Below, in pieces: positions 26,346 through 35,136 of a stretch of 35,342 bases of DNA; positions within the stretch are counted from its first letter, which is position 1; each line of letters opens with the position of its first letter. The DNA is from Pyrinomonadaceae bacterium (lineage in GTDB: Bacteria > Acidobacteriota > Blastocatellia > Pyrinomonadales > Pyrinomonadaceae), in contig JAMQPH010000536.1 in assembly GCA_023717605.1 (NCBI GenBank), positions 1 to 35,342 on the forward strand. The letters are read 5' to 3'. Position numbers and translations under genes: made by a program. The notes under the pieces were generated by a model. It did no database searches and had not been told where the DNA came from. It saw only the letters and a program-made list of their open reading frames with translations.

Positions 26346-26837
26346 ATGTATTGCTCAGCTTGCGGCGTGGCTGTGGCCCAGGGCTTAACCTACTGTAATT
26401 ATTGTGGCGCAAGATTGAATGTGGTGAAAGGCAATAACCTTGAATCAGACTTCACAGAAGAAATCACGATGCGATCAGAAGTGAAACCTGAACTGCTCGT
26501 ATCCGCGATGGTGGCAGTCTTCGTCCTGGGCATTGCAGCTATCACGTGTCTAATCGGAGTGATGAAAGCCGTGCTCGACTTGAATGCAGGGCTGATTGTC
26601 GCTTTCACGCTCCTGAGCTTTCTTGTGATGCTCCTGGTTGAAGGCGTGTGCATTCGGCTGTTGTTCCGCCGTAATCGAGGTGCTGAAGAATCAGCCGCTA
26701 ACGCGCTATCGAAGGGTCAAGCTACGAAAGAGCTTGACGCGGCCCAGGCGCGAGTGCTGTTAGAACCTGTACCGAGCGTGACCGAGCACACTACCCGCGC
26801 GTTTGAGCCGCTCTACAACGAGCGAACACCAAAATGA
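26346..26837 (+). CDS. Zinc-ribbon membrane protein
   Basis: The protein has 163 residues. An N-terminal zinc ribbon has Cys3-X2-Cys6 and Cys17-X2-Cys20 (YCSACG, YCNYCG). Two transmembrane helices follow (about 50-72 and 81-106), then a charged tail rich in Glu, Arg and Lys (107-163). A strong ribosome site (GGAGGTAA) precedes the ATG. The function is unknown; such zinc-ribbon small membrane proteins are common and often uncharacterised. It stands alone between the DGPF gene and the GH16 gene. Confidence 0.85.
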   Translation: MYCSACGVAVAQGLTYCNYCGARLNVVKGNNLESDFTEEITMRSEVKPELLVSAMVAVFVLGIAAITCLIGVMKAVLDLNAGLIVAFTLLSFLVMLLVEGVCIRLLFRRNRGAEESAANALSKGQATKELDAAQARVLLEPVPSVTEHTTRAFEPLYNERTPK

Positions 26838-27000
26838 AGAATCGTCCTTAAGCCACGCCGCCCATAACTTGCGAAGGTACATATTGGCCATCCACAACAC
26901 CAGAAGCGTGGACGCTAGACCCAGGCGGACGTTAAAACTTCGCGACACTACAATTCGGTCACGATTTAATTCTGCACAGTAAATACGAAACAACTAATTC

Positions 27001-27849
27001 ATGCGCATCCTGTATTTATTCTTCACGCTTATCTTTGTCGCTGCCAGCGCATTCTTCGGATGCCAAAACCAGACAGCTTTGTCACAAGCCAATGGCGCAG
27101 TTGGCTGGCGCCTCGTTTGGTCAGACGAGTTCGATTACAGTGGGCTGCCTGATTCGGCGAAGTGGGAATACGATGTTGGTGGCCATGGCTGGGGCAATAA
27201 GGAATTGCAATACTATACAGAACGACGCAAAGAGAATGCGCGGATTGAAAACGGACATTTGACTATTGAAGCGCGGCGGGACGGTTCGGGTCGTAACAAG
27301 TACACGTCCGCGCGCCTGGTCTCTAAAGGCAGAGGCGATTGGACGTATGGGCGTTTTGAAGTGAGCGCGAAGCTACCTGCTGGACGTGGCACCTGGCCTG
27401 CGATATGGATGCTACCCAGCCTGAAGAGCTACGGAAATATGGGTTGGCCGGATAACGGCGAAATCGACATTATGGAGCACGTTGGATTCGATCCGAATGT
27501 TGTACATGGCTCGGCTCATACAAGGGCCTACCATCACTCCATTGGAACGCAGAAGAGCGCTAAGATTGAAGTGCCGGACGCTAGCACAGCATTCAATCTA
27601 TATTCGGTGGAGTGGACACCCAAAGAGATACGCTGGTACGTCAACGGCAAGCACTACTTCACATTCTTAAATGAGGGAACTACCCAACCGACTGCCGACT
27701 ATAAGCAGTGGCCATTCGACAAGCCATTTCACCTGGTTCTCAATCTGGCTGTTGGCGGCAAGTGGGGTGGTAAGCACGGACTCGACCAATCGATCTGGCC
27801 TCAACGAATGGAAATCGATTACATACGAATCTACCAACTAACACAGTAA
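27001..27849 (+). CDS. Glycoside hydrolase family 16, beta-glucanase-like
   Basis: The protein has 282 residues. An N-terminal signal ends AFFGCQ (Cys21), which could be a lipoprotein site though the box is weak. The GH16 domain spans about 36-282. The active-site motif GEIDIMEH has Glu154 as nucleophile, Asp156, and Glu159 as acid/base. Other family landmarks are WSDEFDY, YGRFEVSAKLP, GTWPAIWMLP, VEWTPKEIRWYVNG and LVLNLAVGG. By family it cleaves beta-1,3 or beta-1,3-1,4 glucans such as laminarin outside the cytoplasm; exact specificity cannot be read off. No ribosome site is visible before the ATG. Confidence 0.92.
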   Translation: MRILYLFFTLIFVAASAFFGCQNQTALSQANGAVGWRLVWSDEFDYSGLPDSAKWEYDVGGHGWGNKELQYYTERRKENARIENGHLTIEARRDGSGRNKYTSARLVSKGRGDWTYGRFEVSAKLPAGRGTWPAIWMLPSLKSYGNMGWPDNGEIDIMEHVGFDPNVVHGSAHTRAYHHSIGTQKSAKIEVPDASTAFNLYSVEWTPKEIRWYVNGKHYFTFLNEGTTQPTADYKQWPFDKPFHLVLNLAVGGKWGGKHGLDQSIWPQRMEIDYIRIYQLTQ

Positions 27850-27865
27850 CAAGGTCCGAAACTGT

Positions 27866-28990
27866 CTACTTTTGAGCAGGGTCGATCGCGGTTCGTTTAA
27901 TGAGTTTGGCAAACGCCTCATCTCGAGTGCCATGGCCGTCGAGATAAGGCTTCCAAAATTCTTCCAGCGCGACTTTCATCGGGCCCAGACCCCGCTGCCA
28001 TACGCCAAACTCTTCTGCATAAGGCACGTGCCCGGGCACCACACGTCGAACGGCTTCTCCTGCGGTAAAGCAAATCAGCGCATGCGACAGACCCCTCGGA
28101 GCCACCTTGTTCACTTTCCTCGCTTGTTCACGCAGAGCTTCGGAAACCTGGCCGTCCCACTGGTGCATTCCTTCATGAAAAACAGTTTCCAAACCATATG
28201 TCGCTTGAAGTCCGGGACTCTGGCTCGAGACTACAAGCAGGTCGCCCGTTGTTGAATACGCCCCCGCCCAATTCGAGTAGGCCGATACGTGTACCGGGAA
28301 ACCCGTCGCCGGCCACTGCAACATGTACGCGTTCGTAACGAATGCGAGAACGGTCGCACCATGTCGATCGACGAGCGACTGAATGGCCTTTTGCCAGTTC
28401 CGGTTTGCTTCGCGATGCTTCTTCCACCACGCTTTCCGATAAAGTGGGGCCGCGCGCTGAAGAATTGCTGCTATCCCCGGATCGACTTTTGATCCGGTCA
28501 GCGACCTTAAGTCATCCGCACGCGCTAAAGCATCGGTGAGCGCGGGTAGAGGATCGTCAAAAACAAGATCCTTCTTACTCGGCCCTGCCGCATACGAGGA
28601 AACGGCTCCACGCCAGATCGTTTGCTCTTTCGCGCTCAGCTTCTCGAAGCCGCGTTCCTGATCACCCGGAGCGCTCGCTACAGCCTCACGCGATGTATCC
28701 CTTTCCTTGTTTTCGGCGCGCCCCAGGACGTAGAGGAAGTGGTGCAGGTTTAGCCAGAACTCGTCGGTACGGAAAACGAAAATGGCGCCCCATTTTCCAT
28801 CGGTCGTGTCTGGCGTTTTTGCCTTCACGATTGGCATTGCGTTTGACGAAGCCGAGTAAAGCGCTGAACTATCGAAATATGCAAGCTTCCATTTCGAACG
28901 CAAGCCGAGTTGGGAGTGGGCGCAAGTTGAAAGCGACATCGTCAAGAAGACGGCGTTGATCCAAACAAGTTCGAGAACTCTTTGCTTCAT
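27866..28990 (-). CDS. Secreted HExxH putative metallopeptidase
   Basis: The protein has 374 residues from the ATG at 28990, preceded by an AAGGA site; a GTG at 29047 would add 19 residues and is less likely. A signal peptide spans about 1-26 (ending STCAHSQ). The motif VFHEGMHQWD (HEGMH, about 272-276) is a zinc-binding HExxH. Glu312 in FTAGEAVRR, 36 residues on, is a candidate third ligand. The rest (KWGAIFVFRTDEFWLNLHHF) I do not recognise. A secreted peptidase-like protein is the best description; peptidase activity is inference. It converges on the GH16 gene. Confidence 0.75.
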   Translation of the reverse strand: MKQRVLELVWINAVFLTMSLSTCAHSQLGLRSKWKLAYFDSSALYSASSNAMPIVKAKTPDTTDGKWGAIFVFRTDEFWLNLHHFLYVLGRAENKERDTSREAVASAPGDQERGFEKLSAKEQTIWRGAVSSYAAGPSKKDLVFDDPLPALTDALARADDLRSLTGSKVDPGIAAILQRAAPLYRKAWWKKHREANRNWQKAIQSLVDRHGATVLAFVTNAYMLQWPATGFPVHVSAYSNWAGAYSTTGDLLVVSSQSPGLQATYGLETVFHEGMHQWDGQVSEALREQARKVNKVAPRGLSHALICFTAGEAVRRVVPGHVPYAEEFGVWQRGLGPMKVALEEFWKPYLDGHGTRDEAFAKLIKRTAIDPAQK

Positions 28991-29370
28991 CGATGCATCC
29001 TTGTGGCGTGCGGTGTCATCTTTGCCGTAGCCAGCGGATGCTACCACTCACCTTAGCATTAACCTGAGAGGGGTGGGTGATTGCCTAAAGTAAGCAAGTC
29101 CGTCGGTTTCGCGGCAAGTGACATCCATGACTGCAGAGAAGTGATCTGATGCCCTACGACCGTGTCCTTACCATAATTGGGATTTGAGCAGTTTCGATAA
29201 TGTGAGAGCTAGCATCCGCTGGCTACGGCAAGCGGTTCTGTGACTTGAGTGCCCGTATCCGCGCAGCTACGACAATCCACGAACTGCCCGCAGGTGCTGT
29301 TGTCACATGGCGTAGACTTCAGTCTGTGATCTCGAGGAAACATACACAGACTAAAGTCTATGCTACATAC
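28991..29370. other. Intergenic region with REP-like palindrome, 380 bp
   Basis: This gap lies between the end of the broken hydrolase gene and the start of the HExxH gene, both on the minus strand. It holds the palindrome at 29313-29360 described separately. I see no gene. Confidence 0.5.
29313..29360. repeat. REPIN-like inverted repeat (TAGACTTCAGTCTGTG)
   Basis: Arms TAGACTTCAGTCTGTG (29313-29328) and CACAGACTAAAGTCTA (29345-29360) match at 15 of 16 positions in inverted orientation, with a 16-nt loop. Each arm holds its own mini-palindrome GACTTTAGTC or GACTTCAGTC. This is the layout of two REP sequences facing each other. It lies 11 bp beyond the hydrolase stop. Confidence 0.7.
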
Positions 29371-30678
29371 TCATGGCTGGGGGAAGGGCGGGGGCACGAA
29401 ACCGGGGACGAAGCCTAACGCTGCTGGGAAAGAGGCGGCGGTGGGCTTTGTGCCGTTGCGCACCCAGTTGTCGATCGCGCCGACGGCGGTCAGTAACTGC
29501 GGACCTGTGAAAGCACAATGGCCGTTGCCATTCGTGTAGGTCTGAAACAGGCGACTGGTTCTACCCGCCGTGGTCACAGTTTCCGCGTAAGCCGATTCGT
29601 TCGAGACTGCCACCAAAGGATCAATGATGGTGTGCATTGTCAGCACCGGGTTTTTGATCTTGCCTTTGAAGGTGGCGAGATGCTCGACGTAGTTGCGCGG
29701 CGCGGGCGGCGCCACAATGTTTGTGCGGGCATTCATCTGCGTTAGCCAACCGTCGATCACAACATTAGGAACACCCAGCGCATTCAAATATCCCCGCTCC
29801 GCAGGTGTCAGGCTGTAGCTCTGACTGACATTCTGCACATACGGACCACCGGCGCGACGTTGCAACTCGCCGCGAAACTCAGTGAGAAAAACCATATCTA
29901 TGAATACCCAGCCGGGGTAAAAATTCGGTGGCGGAGGCGGTGTAAGGCCGCGGCCCGGAACTCCTCCCACAAGTCGGAGAAACTCAAACTTCGGGAAGGT
30001 AGCTGGACTGCTCACCTCGGAAAAAAGTTTAGGAAAGACTTCGGTCTCGAAATCAATATCATTCCGAACTTGACCAACCGTACCCCAAGTTGGCAGTGTG
30101 CCAAACACAACGTCGTAAGCCAGTTAGAGTGCCAGCCCAGAGTCCCAGATACGAGTTGATCCGGCGCCGGGCCCACACATGCATAAGGCGCCGTCATAGA
30201 TGCCGCCAAAGCGTTCCATGCTCTCGAGCCCGATAATTGAACCCAGCGAAACACTCCAAAGGATGGTGCGATCAGGTTGGCCCACGAGGGAACGGAAAAG
30301 CACAGTCAGATCCTTCGTGTCGTGGATGCCTTCTTCAACTGCCCAGCCGTTGTCGCGATACGCTGAACCGGCGAGCGCGTAGCCCATCGCCAGCAGTGGC
30401 GCTTCAAGTGCGCCACTTGGAGCAATATCAGCGTTGCGGTTGTCTACTTCGCCTGGATGGTCTGCTTTGTCTCGATAACCATGTGCAAAAACCAAAAGCG
30501 TGCCGTTCCAAACTGCGGGCACGCGAATGCGGTAGGGCGCGCCATGCAACTCACCCGAAAGATCCAGAGGTCCAACCTGATGCGTGGCGTGACTCTCGGC
30601 GACAGACAGTGGAAGCGCGAGCGCAAGCACCAGAAGAGACGTGATACAAGAGAAGGCGATTAATCGGATCTTGTTCAT
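29371..30678 (-). pseudogene. Secreted alpha/beta hydrolase, broken by an in-frame TAA
   Basis: The frame opens at the ATG at 30678 behind a perfect AGGAGGT site and a signal peptide (about 1-27). It continues to a single in-frame TAA at 30126-30124 and resumes in the same frame to 29371. Around the stop it reads WDSGLAL-stop-LAYDVVFGTLP, which is continuous protein. The nucleophile region WSVSLGS (probable catalytic Ser) is before the stop; a likely Asp (IIDPLVAV) and His (NGNGHCAFT) are after it, so neither half has a full triad. The open frame is otherwise intact. This is a recent nonsense mutation, a sequencing error, or a rare readthrough case. No reinitiation site is evident after the stop. 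Confidence 0.75.
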
Positions 30679-31139
30679 GGGACCTCCTTTTACTAGGTAT
30701 TTTGAACTGATTATTCCGACAGGGGGACAACTCGGAACGCCGCGCTTTTCGTAAAGCGACGAGGTGGCATGCCTTGTATTACTGAGCGAGCGGAGACTAT
30801 CACGCTGTTGATAACACAGACAAGGGTGAAGAAGAATTTCGGATTTCGGAATTAAGAAATGGGCCGCGGATTTACGCGGATGAACGCGGACGGGAAACAC
30901 GGAGACACGGGGAAACGGAGACGCGGTGACACGTCATAGAGAAATCAAGAAACAACTTGCTCGGAAGATCTGCGACGACTTAGGTATTCCACGCCGTGTA
31001 CAGTGAACAGAGCCGTGGGGTGAATTTCGGATTTCGGATTTCGGAATTAAGTTCATTCCCGTCTGTGCGAGGCCTTCTGGCGAGCGAGCGCGAATGCGTG
31101 TTGGAATGCGGACTCCTGCCTTGTTGACGTCTCTCGCGT
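30679..31139. other. Intergenic region with short repeats, 461 bp
   Basis: This gap lies between the broken hydrolase and glgP, both minus strand. It holds two copies of a GAATTTCGGATTTCGG repeat and a CACGGAGACACGG-rich tract near 30860-30935. No protein gene is convincing. Confidence 0.6.
30834..31051. repeat. Two copies of an ATTTCGG repeat unit ending GGAATTAAG
   Basis: Copy 1 at 30834-30856 and copy 2 at 31022-31051 share GAATTTCGGATTTCGG and a GGAATTAAG end. Copy 2 has one extra 7-bp ATTTCGG unit. Low-complexity dispersed repeats of this kind often sit between genes. Confidence 0.65.
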
Positions 31140-33635
31140 TCAGTTGATCTCAACCTTTACGGGTTTCGTGTGCCAGATCCGATCGCAGTACTCCTGAATC
31201 GAGCGATCCGAAGAAAAATGGCCCATGCGGGCGACGTTCAGGATCGACATTTTCGTCCACCGCTCGGGATCGGAAAACGCCTGGCTCACCTGCTCTTGCT
31301 GATCTACATATGATTGGTAGTCGGCCAACAGAAGATACTCGTCGCGGTCGAGCAGTAAGTCCACGATCGGACGAAACAGGTCGCGGTTCCCGTTTGAGAA
31401 GGCTCCTGAACCGATCAGGTCAATCACTTCGCGCAGTTGGCCGTTGGAATGGTAGTAATCCCTTGGGTTGTAGCCTTGTGCTTTTAGTTCGCCAACTTCC
31501 GGAGCTGTGAGGCCGAACAGAAAGAAATTGTTCGCACCAACCGCATCGCGGATCTCAATGTTGGCACCGTCCAGAGTCCCGATGGTGAGAGCGCCGTTGA
31601 GAGCAAACTTCATGTTTCCGGTGCCTGATGCCTCTTTGCCCGCTGTCGAGATTTGCTCGGAGAGATCCGCTGCCGGATAGACCATCTGGCCATTCTTCAC
31701 ATTGAAGTCCGGTAGAAACACCACCTTCAGCCGATCCTCTGCCGCCTTATCATTGTTAACCACTTCGGCGACGGAGTTAATCAACTTGATGATCAACTTG
31801 GCCATCGCATAGCCGGGAGCAGCCTTACCACCGAAGATGAATGTTCGAGACGCGATTTGAAGAGAAGGATTGGCTTTCAACCTCCGATACAGAGTGATCA
31901 CGTGGAGGGCGTTCAGGAGTTGGCGTTTGTATTCGTGGAAACGCTTGACCTGTACGTCGAAGAGCGATTCGGGATCAACGACAATGCCGGTGCGTTCCTT
32001 GATCAACTTCGCCAGTGCTCGCTTGTTGAAACGCTTTACCTCACGCCACTGCTCCCTGAACTCGGCATCGTTGACGAACGCCTCAAGCTGTTTAAGTTGA
32101 TCCGTATGGCGAATCCAGTCATCGCCGATTCGCTTTGTGATTAACTCGGTCAGTCTCGGATTGCTAAGGACCATCCAGCGCCGCGGTGTCACTCCGTTCG
32201 TAACATTGTGAAACCTTTCAGGGTAAAGATCATAGAAGTCGTGCAGAACAGTTTTCTTTAACAGTTCGGAGTGAAGGGCCGCGACACCGTTGATGGCATG
32301 ACTGCCGACTGTTGCCAGATAGGCCATGCGGACATACTTCTCCCCGCTCTCATCGATTAGCGACATACGCCGGACCCTTTGGTCATCGCCAGGGTACTGC
32401 GCTCGTACCTGGTCAAGAAATCGCCGGTTAATCTCGTAGATGATTTCAAGATGTCTAGGCAAGAGGTCGCGGAAGAGAGGCAGCGACCATGCCTCGAGAG
32501 CCTCGGGTAATAAGGTGTGGTTGGTGTAGCCGAAGGTCTGTTGAGTGATGTACCAGGCCTGATCCCAATCCATCGCTCGAACGTCAACGAGCAGCCGCAT
32601 GAGTTCGGCAACTGCAATTGAGGGATGTGTGTCGTTGAGCTGCACGGCGAAGAATTCGTGGAATTGATCGGGCTGATTTCCAGACAGATCATTGATACGC
32701 AGCATGTCCTGAAGAGAGCAAGAGACAAAGAAGTATTGTTGTTCAAGTCTCAATTGCTTTCCCTTGTTGATCGTGTCGTTCGGGTAGAGGACTTTGGTGA
32801 TGGTCTCCGAAGCTATCTTGGCCTCGACGGCGCCGTAATAATCACCAACGTTGAAAGCCTCGAAGTCGAACGACTCAGCCGCTTCTGCTTTCCAAAGTCG
32901 CAACAGGTCGGTGGTGCCAACCTGGTAACCGACTACCGGGGTGTCGTAAGCCACACCTTTAACCACGCGGTGAGGAATCCATTGGACGCGGGAACCGTTT
33001 GGGTCGTTACGAATCTCGGTGTGCCCGCCGAGGTTGACCTCAAAGGCGATCTCCGGACGTGGAATCTCCCAGGGATTGCCTGGTTGCAACCATTTGTCCG
33101 TCACTTCAACCTGCCACCCATCGCGGATCTCCTGGTCAAAAATGCCGAACTCGTAACGAATCCCGTAGCCGATAGCCGGGATTTCAAGGGTTGCCAGCGA
33201 CTCCAGATAGCAGGCAGCCAGCCTGCCCAGCCCACCGTTGCCAAGCCCCGGTTCCTCTTCCTGTTCCAACAGTGCGTCCAGATCGAGTCCCAGCTCCGCG
33301 GTCGCCTGGCGGACCTGGTCGTAGATTCCGAGATTGATCAGGTTATTGCCCATCTGTGGACCAATCAGGAATTCTGCTGACAGATAAGACACTACCCGCA
33401 CGTCACCTCTCATCAGAGTGCGAACCGTCCTGATCCAATGATCCAGCAACCGATCGCGCACCGTATGGGCCAGAGCCATGTACCAGTCGTTGCGCGTTGC
33501 CATTTCGGGCAATCTGCCTTGAGTGTAGAAGAGGTGATCGAGAAGGGCAGTCTTAATCGACTGGAGTGCAGGTTCCGGGATTTGTTCTGGCTGTTGCCCG
33601 AGAACAGCACGCTTTTGGTTTTGATCCTTTTCCAT
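31140..33635 (-). CDS. glgP: Glycogen / alpha-glucan phosphorylase
   Basis: The protein has 831 residues, the normal length for the family. It catalyses phosphorolysis of alpha-1,4-glucan chains to glucose-1-phosphate using pyridoxal phosphate. The PLP lysine is Lys676 in ASGTGNMKFALNG. Other landmarks are LGNGGLGRLAACYLESLATL, QLNDTHPSIAVAELMR, FHNVTNGVTPRRW, VQVKRFHEYKRQLLN and IGTLDGANIEI. An AGGTT site precedes the ATG at 33635. It is cytoplasmic and stands alone; no other glycogen gene is in the window. Confidence 0.97.
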   Translation of the reverse strand: MEKDQNQKRAVLGQQPEQIPEPALQSIKTALLDHLFYTQGRLPEMATRNDWYMALAHTVRDRLLDHWIRTVRTLMRGDVRVVSYLSAEFLIGPQMGNNLINLGIYDQVRQATAELGLDLDALLEQEEEPGLGNGGLGRLAACYLESLATLEIPAIGYGIRYEFGIFDQEIRDGWQVEVTDKWLQPGNPWEIPRPEIAFEVNLGGHTEIRNDPNGSRVQWIPHRVVKGVAYDTPVVGYQVGTTDLLRLWKAEAAESFDFEAFNVGDYYGAVEAKIASETITKVLYPNDTINKGKQLRLEQQYFFVSCSLQDMLRINDLSGNQPDQFHEFFAVQLNDTHPSIAVAELMRLLVDVRAMDWDQAWYITQQTFGYTNHTLLPEALEAWSLPLFRDLLPRHLEIIYEINRRFLDQVRAQYPGDDQRVRRMSLIDESGEKYVRMAYLATVGSHAINGVAALHSELLKKTVLHDFYDLYPERFHNVTNGVTPRRWMVLSNPRLTELITKRIGDDWIRHTDQLKQLEAFVNDAEFREQWREVKRFNKRALAKLIKERTGIVVDPESLFDVQVKRFHEYKRQLLNALHVITLYRRLKANPSLQIASRTFIFGGKAAPGYAMAKLIIKLINSVAEVVNNDKAAEDRLKVVFLPDFNVKNGQMVYPAADLSEQISTAGKEASGTGNMKFALNGALTIGTLDGANIEIRDAVGANNFFLFGLTAPEVGELKAQGYNPRDYYHSNGQLREVIDLIGSGAFSNGNRDLFRPIVDLLLDRDEYLLLADYQSYVDQQEQVSQAFSDPERWTKMSILNVARMGHFSSDRSIQEYCDRIWHTKPVKVEIN

Positions 33636-33945
33636 ACTTGAACCTCAGCTGTTGATTATCTTGAACTGGCGATCGTATTTCTTTCTAACTTTTGAAGCAA
33701 AGCCAACTTATTCGTGTCGGTTCGTGTGATTTCGTGGATCGTCCCCTCGAAACCTAGAATCGTCCCCCTGCAGACCTTAAATATGCCTACCAAGAGTTTC
33801 CAAGTATTGACGAGCGTGACTCGGAACTGCTATACAGTCGGTAGCTCAAGCCCAGGAAGTGCTACTTGTAATTCAGTACGCACTCAAAGCACCACAAATT
33901 GTCGGCCCAGGCCTGAATAATCTCGTCAACAATCGTCGAGCAATC

Positions 33946-34069
33946 TCTCATTCGCACCTCCGCTTTAGCGCGGTGAGTGGCGGTTGCGGCCGTCGGGAAA
34001 CCTTTTAAAGGGTTTCTGATGATCGGACGATACGCGTGACACCGGGCTAAAGCCGCGGTGTGAATGAGA
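33946..34069. repeat. REPIN/MITE-like 124-bp imperfect palindrome
   Basis: The ends are inverted copies: TCTCATTC-GCACC...CGCTTTAGCGCGGTG on the left and its relative CACCGGGCTAAAGCC...GAATGAGA on the right, matching at about 25 of 29 positions after the first base. Each arm holds a CTTTAG mini-palindrome. A near-palindrome AAACCTTTTAAAGGGTTT lies in the middle (about 33998-34015). No gene is inside. Confidence 0.7.
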
Positions 34070-34160
34070 TGCCGACTCAAGTCGCAAGTGATCCGACGGC
34101 CCTCGTTCTCAAGTTTATGTCGCCCAGATGTCTAACCTCAGTTACTCCATCCCCCTAACC

Positions 34161-34176
34161 GGCCGACAATTCGGCC
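34161..34176 (+). promoter_or_regulatory. Hairpin directly before the ribosome site
   Basis: GGCCGA-CAAT-TCGGCC forms a perfect 6-bp stem that ends directly before the AAGGAG ribosome site (34177-34182) of the gene starting at 34187. It may affect translation initiation or mRNA stability. Structure only; no regulator is suggested. Confidence 0.4.
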
Positions 34177-34186
34177 AAGGAGAAAA

Positions 34187-35047
34187 ATGCGCAAAATAAT
34201 TCTTGTATCCCTAACGATACTACTGCTCTGCTGTGCTGCCGCTGGTCAACAGGCACAACCGAGCCCACAACCTCTCACCTTCTTCTACGACTATTCTGTC
34301 TTCCCCGGCAAGGAAGACGAACTCACGACTCTGATCAACACCGTCGGGGCGCCGGTCCGCGACAAGTTAATGGCCGACGGTGTAATTCTCGCATGGGGCA
34401 TGGAGACTCCCGTCCTGCGCCACCCGGGAGGCACCACCCACCTGATCTGGTTCAGCGTGGCGAACTGGGATGGGGTTGAGAAAGTCCTGAACGGAATGGA
34501 AGCACAACTCGCAAGGTTGGCTGCGGAAGATGCGAAAGCTAACGAAGCGGCGCGCGCCAGGAAGCAACAGCCAGCGAAGACCACTGCGGAGCGATCCAGG
34601 GAGGTTTTCGACGGGACCAAGACGCGCGACTGGCTGACGCGCGACCTGGTTTCGAACTATGGAGCACCACCGGCTGCCGGCGTGCTGCCTTTCACGCGAT
34701 ACAACTTCATTAAAGTGAAACCTGGAAAAGGCGCCGATTACCGGAGGGCATGGGAGAAGTACAACAAACCGGTCTATGACAAACTGCTAGCCGATGGTGT
34801 GGTCCTGGCTTATGGTCTGGCAGTGGAAGAGGTGAAGACTGATGGCGATTTCACGCATTTCGTTTGGGTCGCAACAGCAAACATGGGAGCCGCCGACAAA
34901 ATTGGACCAGCGTTTGCCGCCGATCGAAACCGGCGTTCCGAAGAGGAACGCAATGCCGTGGCTGAACTTTTCGCAAGTTTGACCGAACCGGATAAGGCCA
35001 GGTCGATAGTTACACGGTCACGGATTTTTCGAATGCCCGGAAGGTGA
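34187..35047 (+). CDS. Secreted protein with duplicated alpha+beta domain
   Basis: The protein has 286 residues with a signal peptide (about 1-20, ending AAAGQ). Two related halves are visible: YDYSVFPGKEDELTTLI then VRDKLMADGVILAWGM in the first, and YNFIKVKPGKGADYRRAW then VYDKLLADGVVLAYGL in the second. They are separated by a charged linker rich in Ala, Lys and Arg (about 110-150). Each half resembles a dimeric alpha+beta-barrel (NIPSNAP-like) fold, so the protein may fold as an internal dimer. I do not recognise a specific family. An AAGGAG site lies 4 nt before the ATG and a terminator follows. Confidence 0.8.
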   Translation: MRKIILVSLTILLLCCAAAGQQAQPSPQPLTFFYDYSVFPGKEDELTTLINTVGAPVRDKLMADGVILAWGMETPVLRHPGGTTHLIWFSVANWDGVEKVLNGMEAQLARLAAEDAKANEAARARKQQPAKTTAERSREVFDGTKTRDWLTRDLVSNYGAPPAAGVLPFTRYNFIKVKPGKGADYRRAWEKYNKPVYDKLLADGVVLAYGLAVEEVKTDGDFTHFVWVATANMGAADKIGPAFAADRNRRSEEERNAVAELFASLTEPDKARSIVTRSRIFRMPGR

Positions 35048-35076
35048 TTGCCTGTTAGTTGTTGTTCTAATGAATG

Positions 35077-35103
35077 AGGGCCGGCCTTTAAAGGTCCGGC
35101 CCT
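35077..35103 (+). terminator. Rho-independent terminator
   Basis: AGGGCCGGCC and GGTCCGGCCCT pair to a GC-rich stem with one bulge and a short AT loop, followed by TTATATTT. It lies 29 bp after the stop codon at 35047. Confidence 0.75.
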
Positions 35104-35136
35104 TTATATTTGGCTTTGCGGAAAAAGTCCAGAATT

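Larger units (their letters stand above)
33636..34186. other. Intergenic region with palindromic element, 551 bp
   Basis: This gap separates divergent glgP (minus) and the duplicated-domain gene (plus). It contains a short TTCGTGT-type repeat near 33708-33735, the 124-bp palindromic element (33946-34069) and a hairpin beside the next ribosome site. No clear promoter was identified. Confidence 0.55.

Noticed and set aside
28991-29047. GTG start for the HExxH gene
   Set aside because: The extra 19 residues come before a normal signal peptide that starts at the ATG at 28990 with its own ribosome site.
29371-30108. Independent gene starting inside the hydrolase
   Set aside because: It continues the same frame as the upstream half with matching family sequence; there is no ribosome site for a new start.
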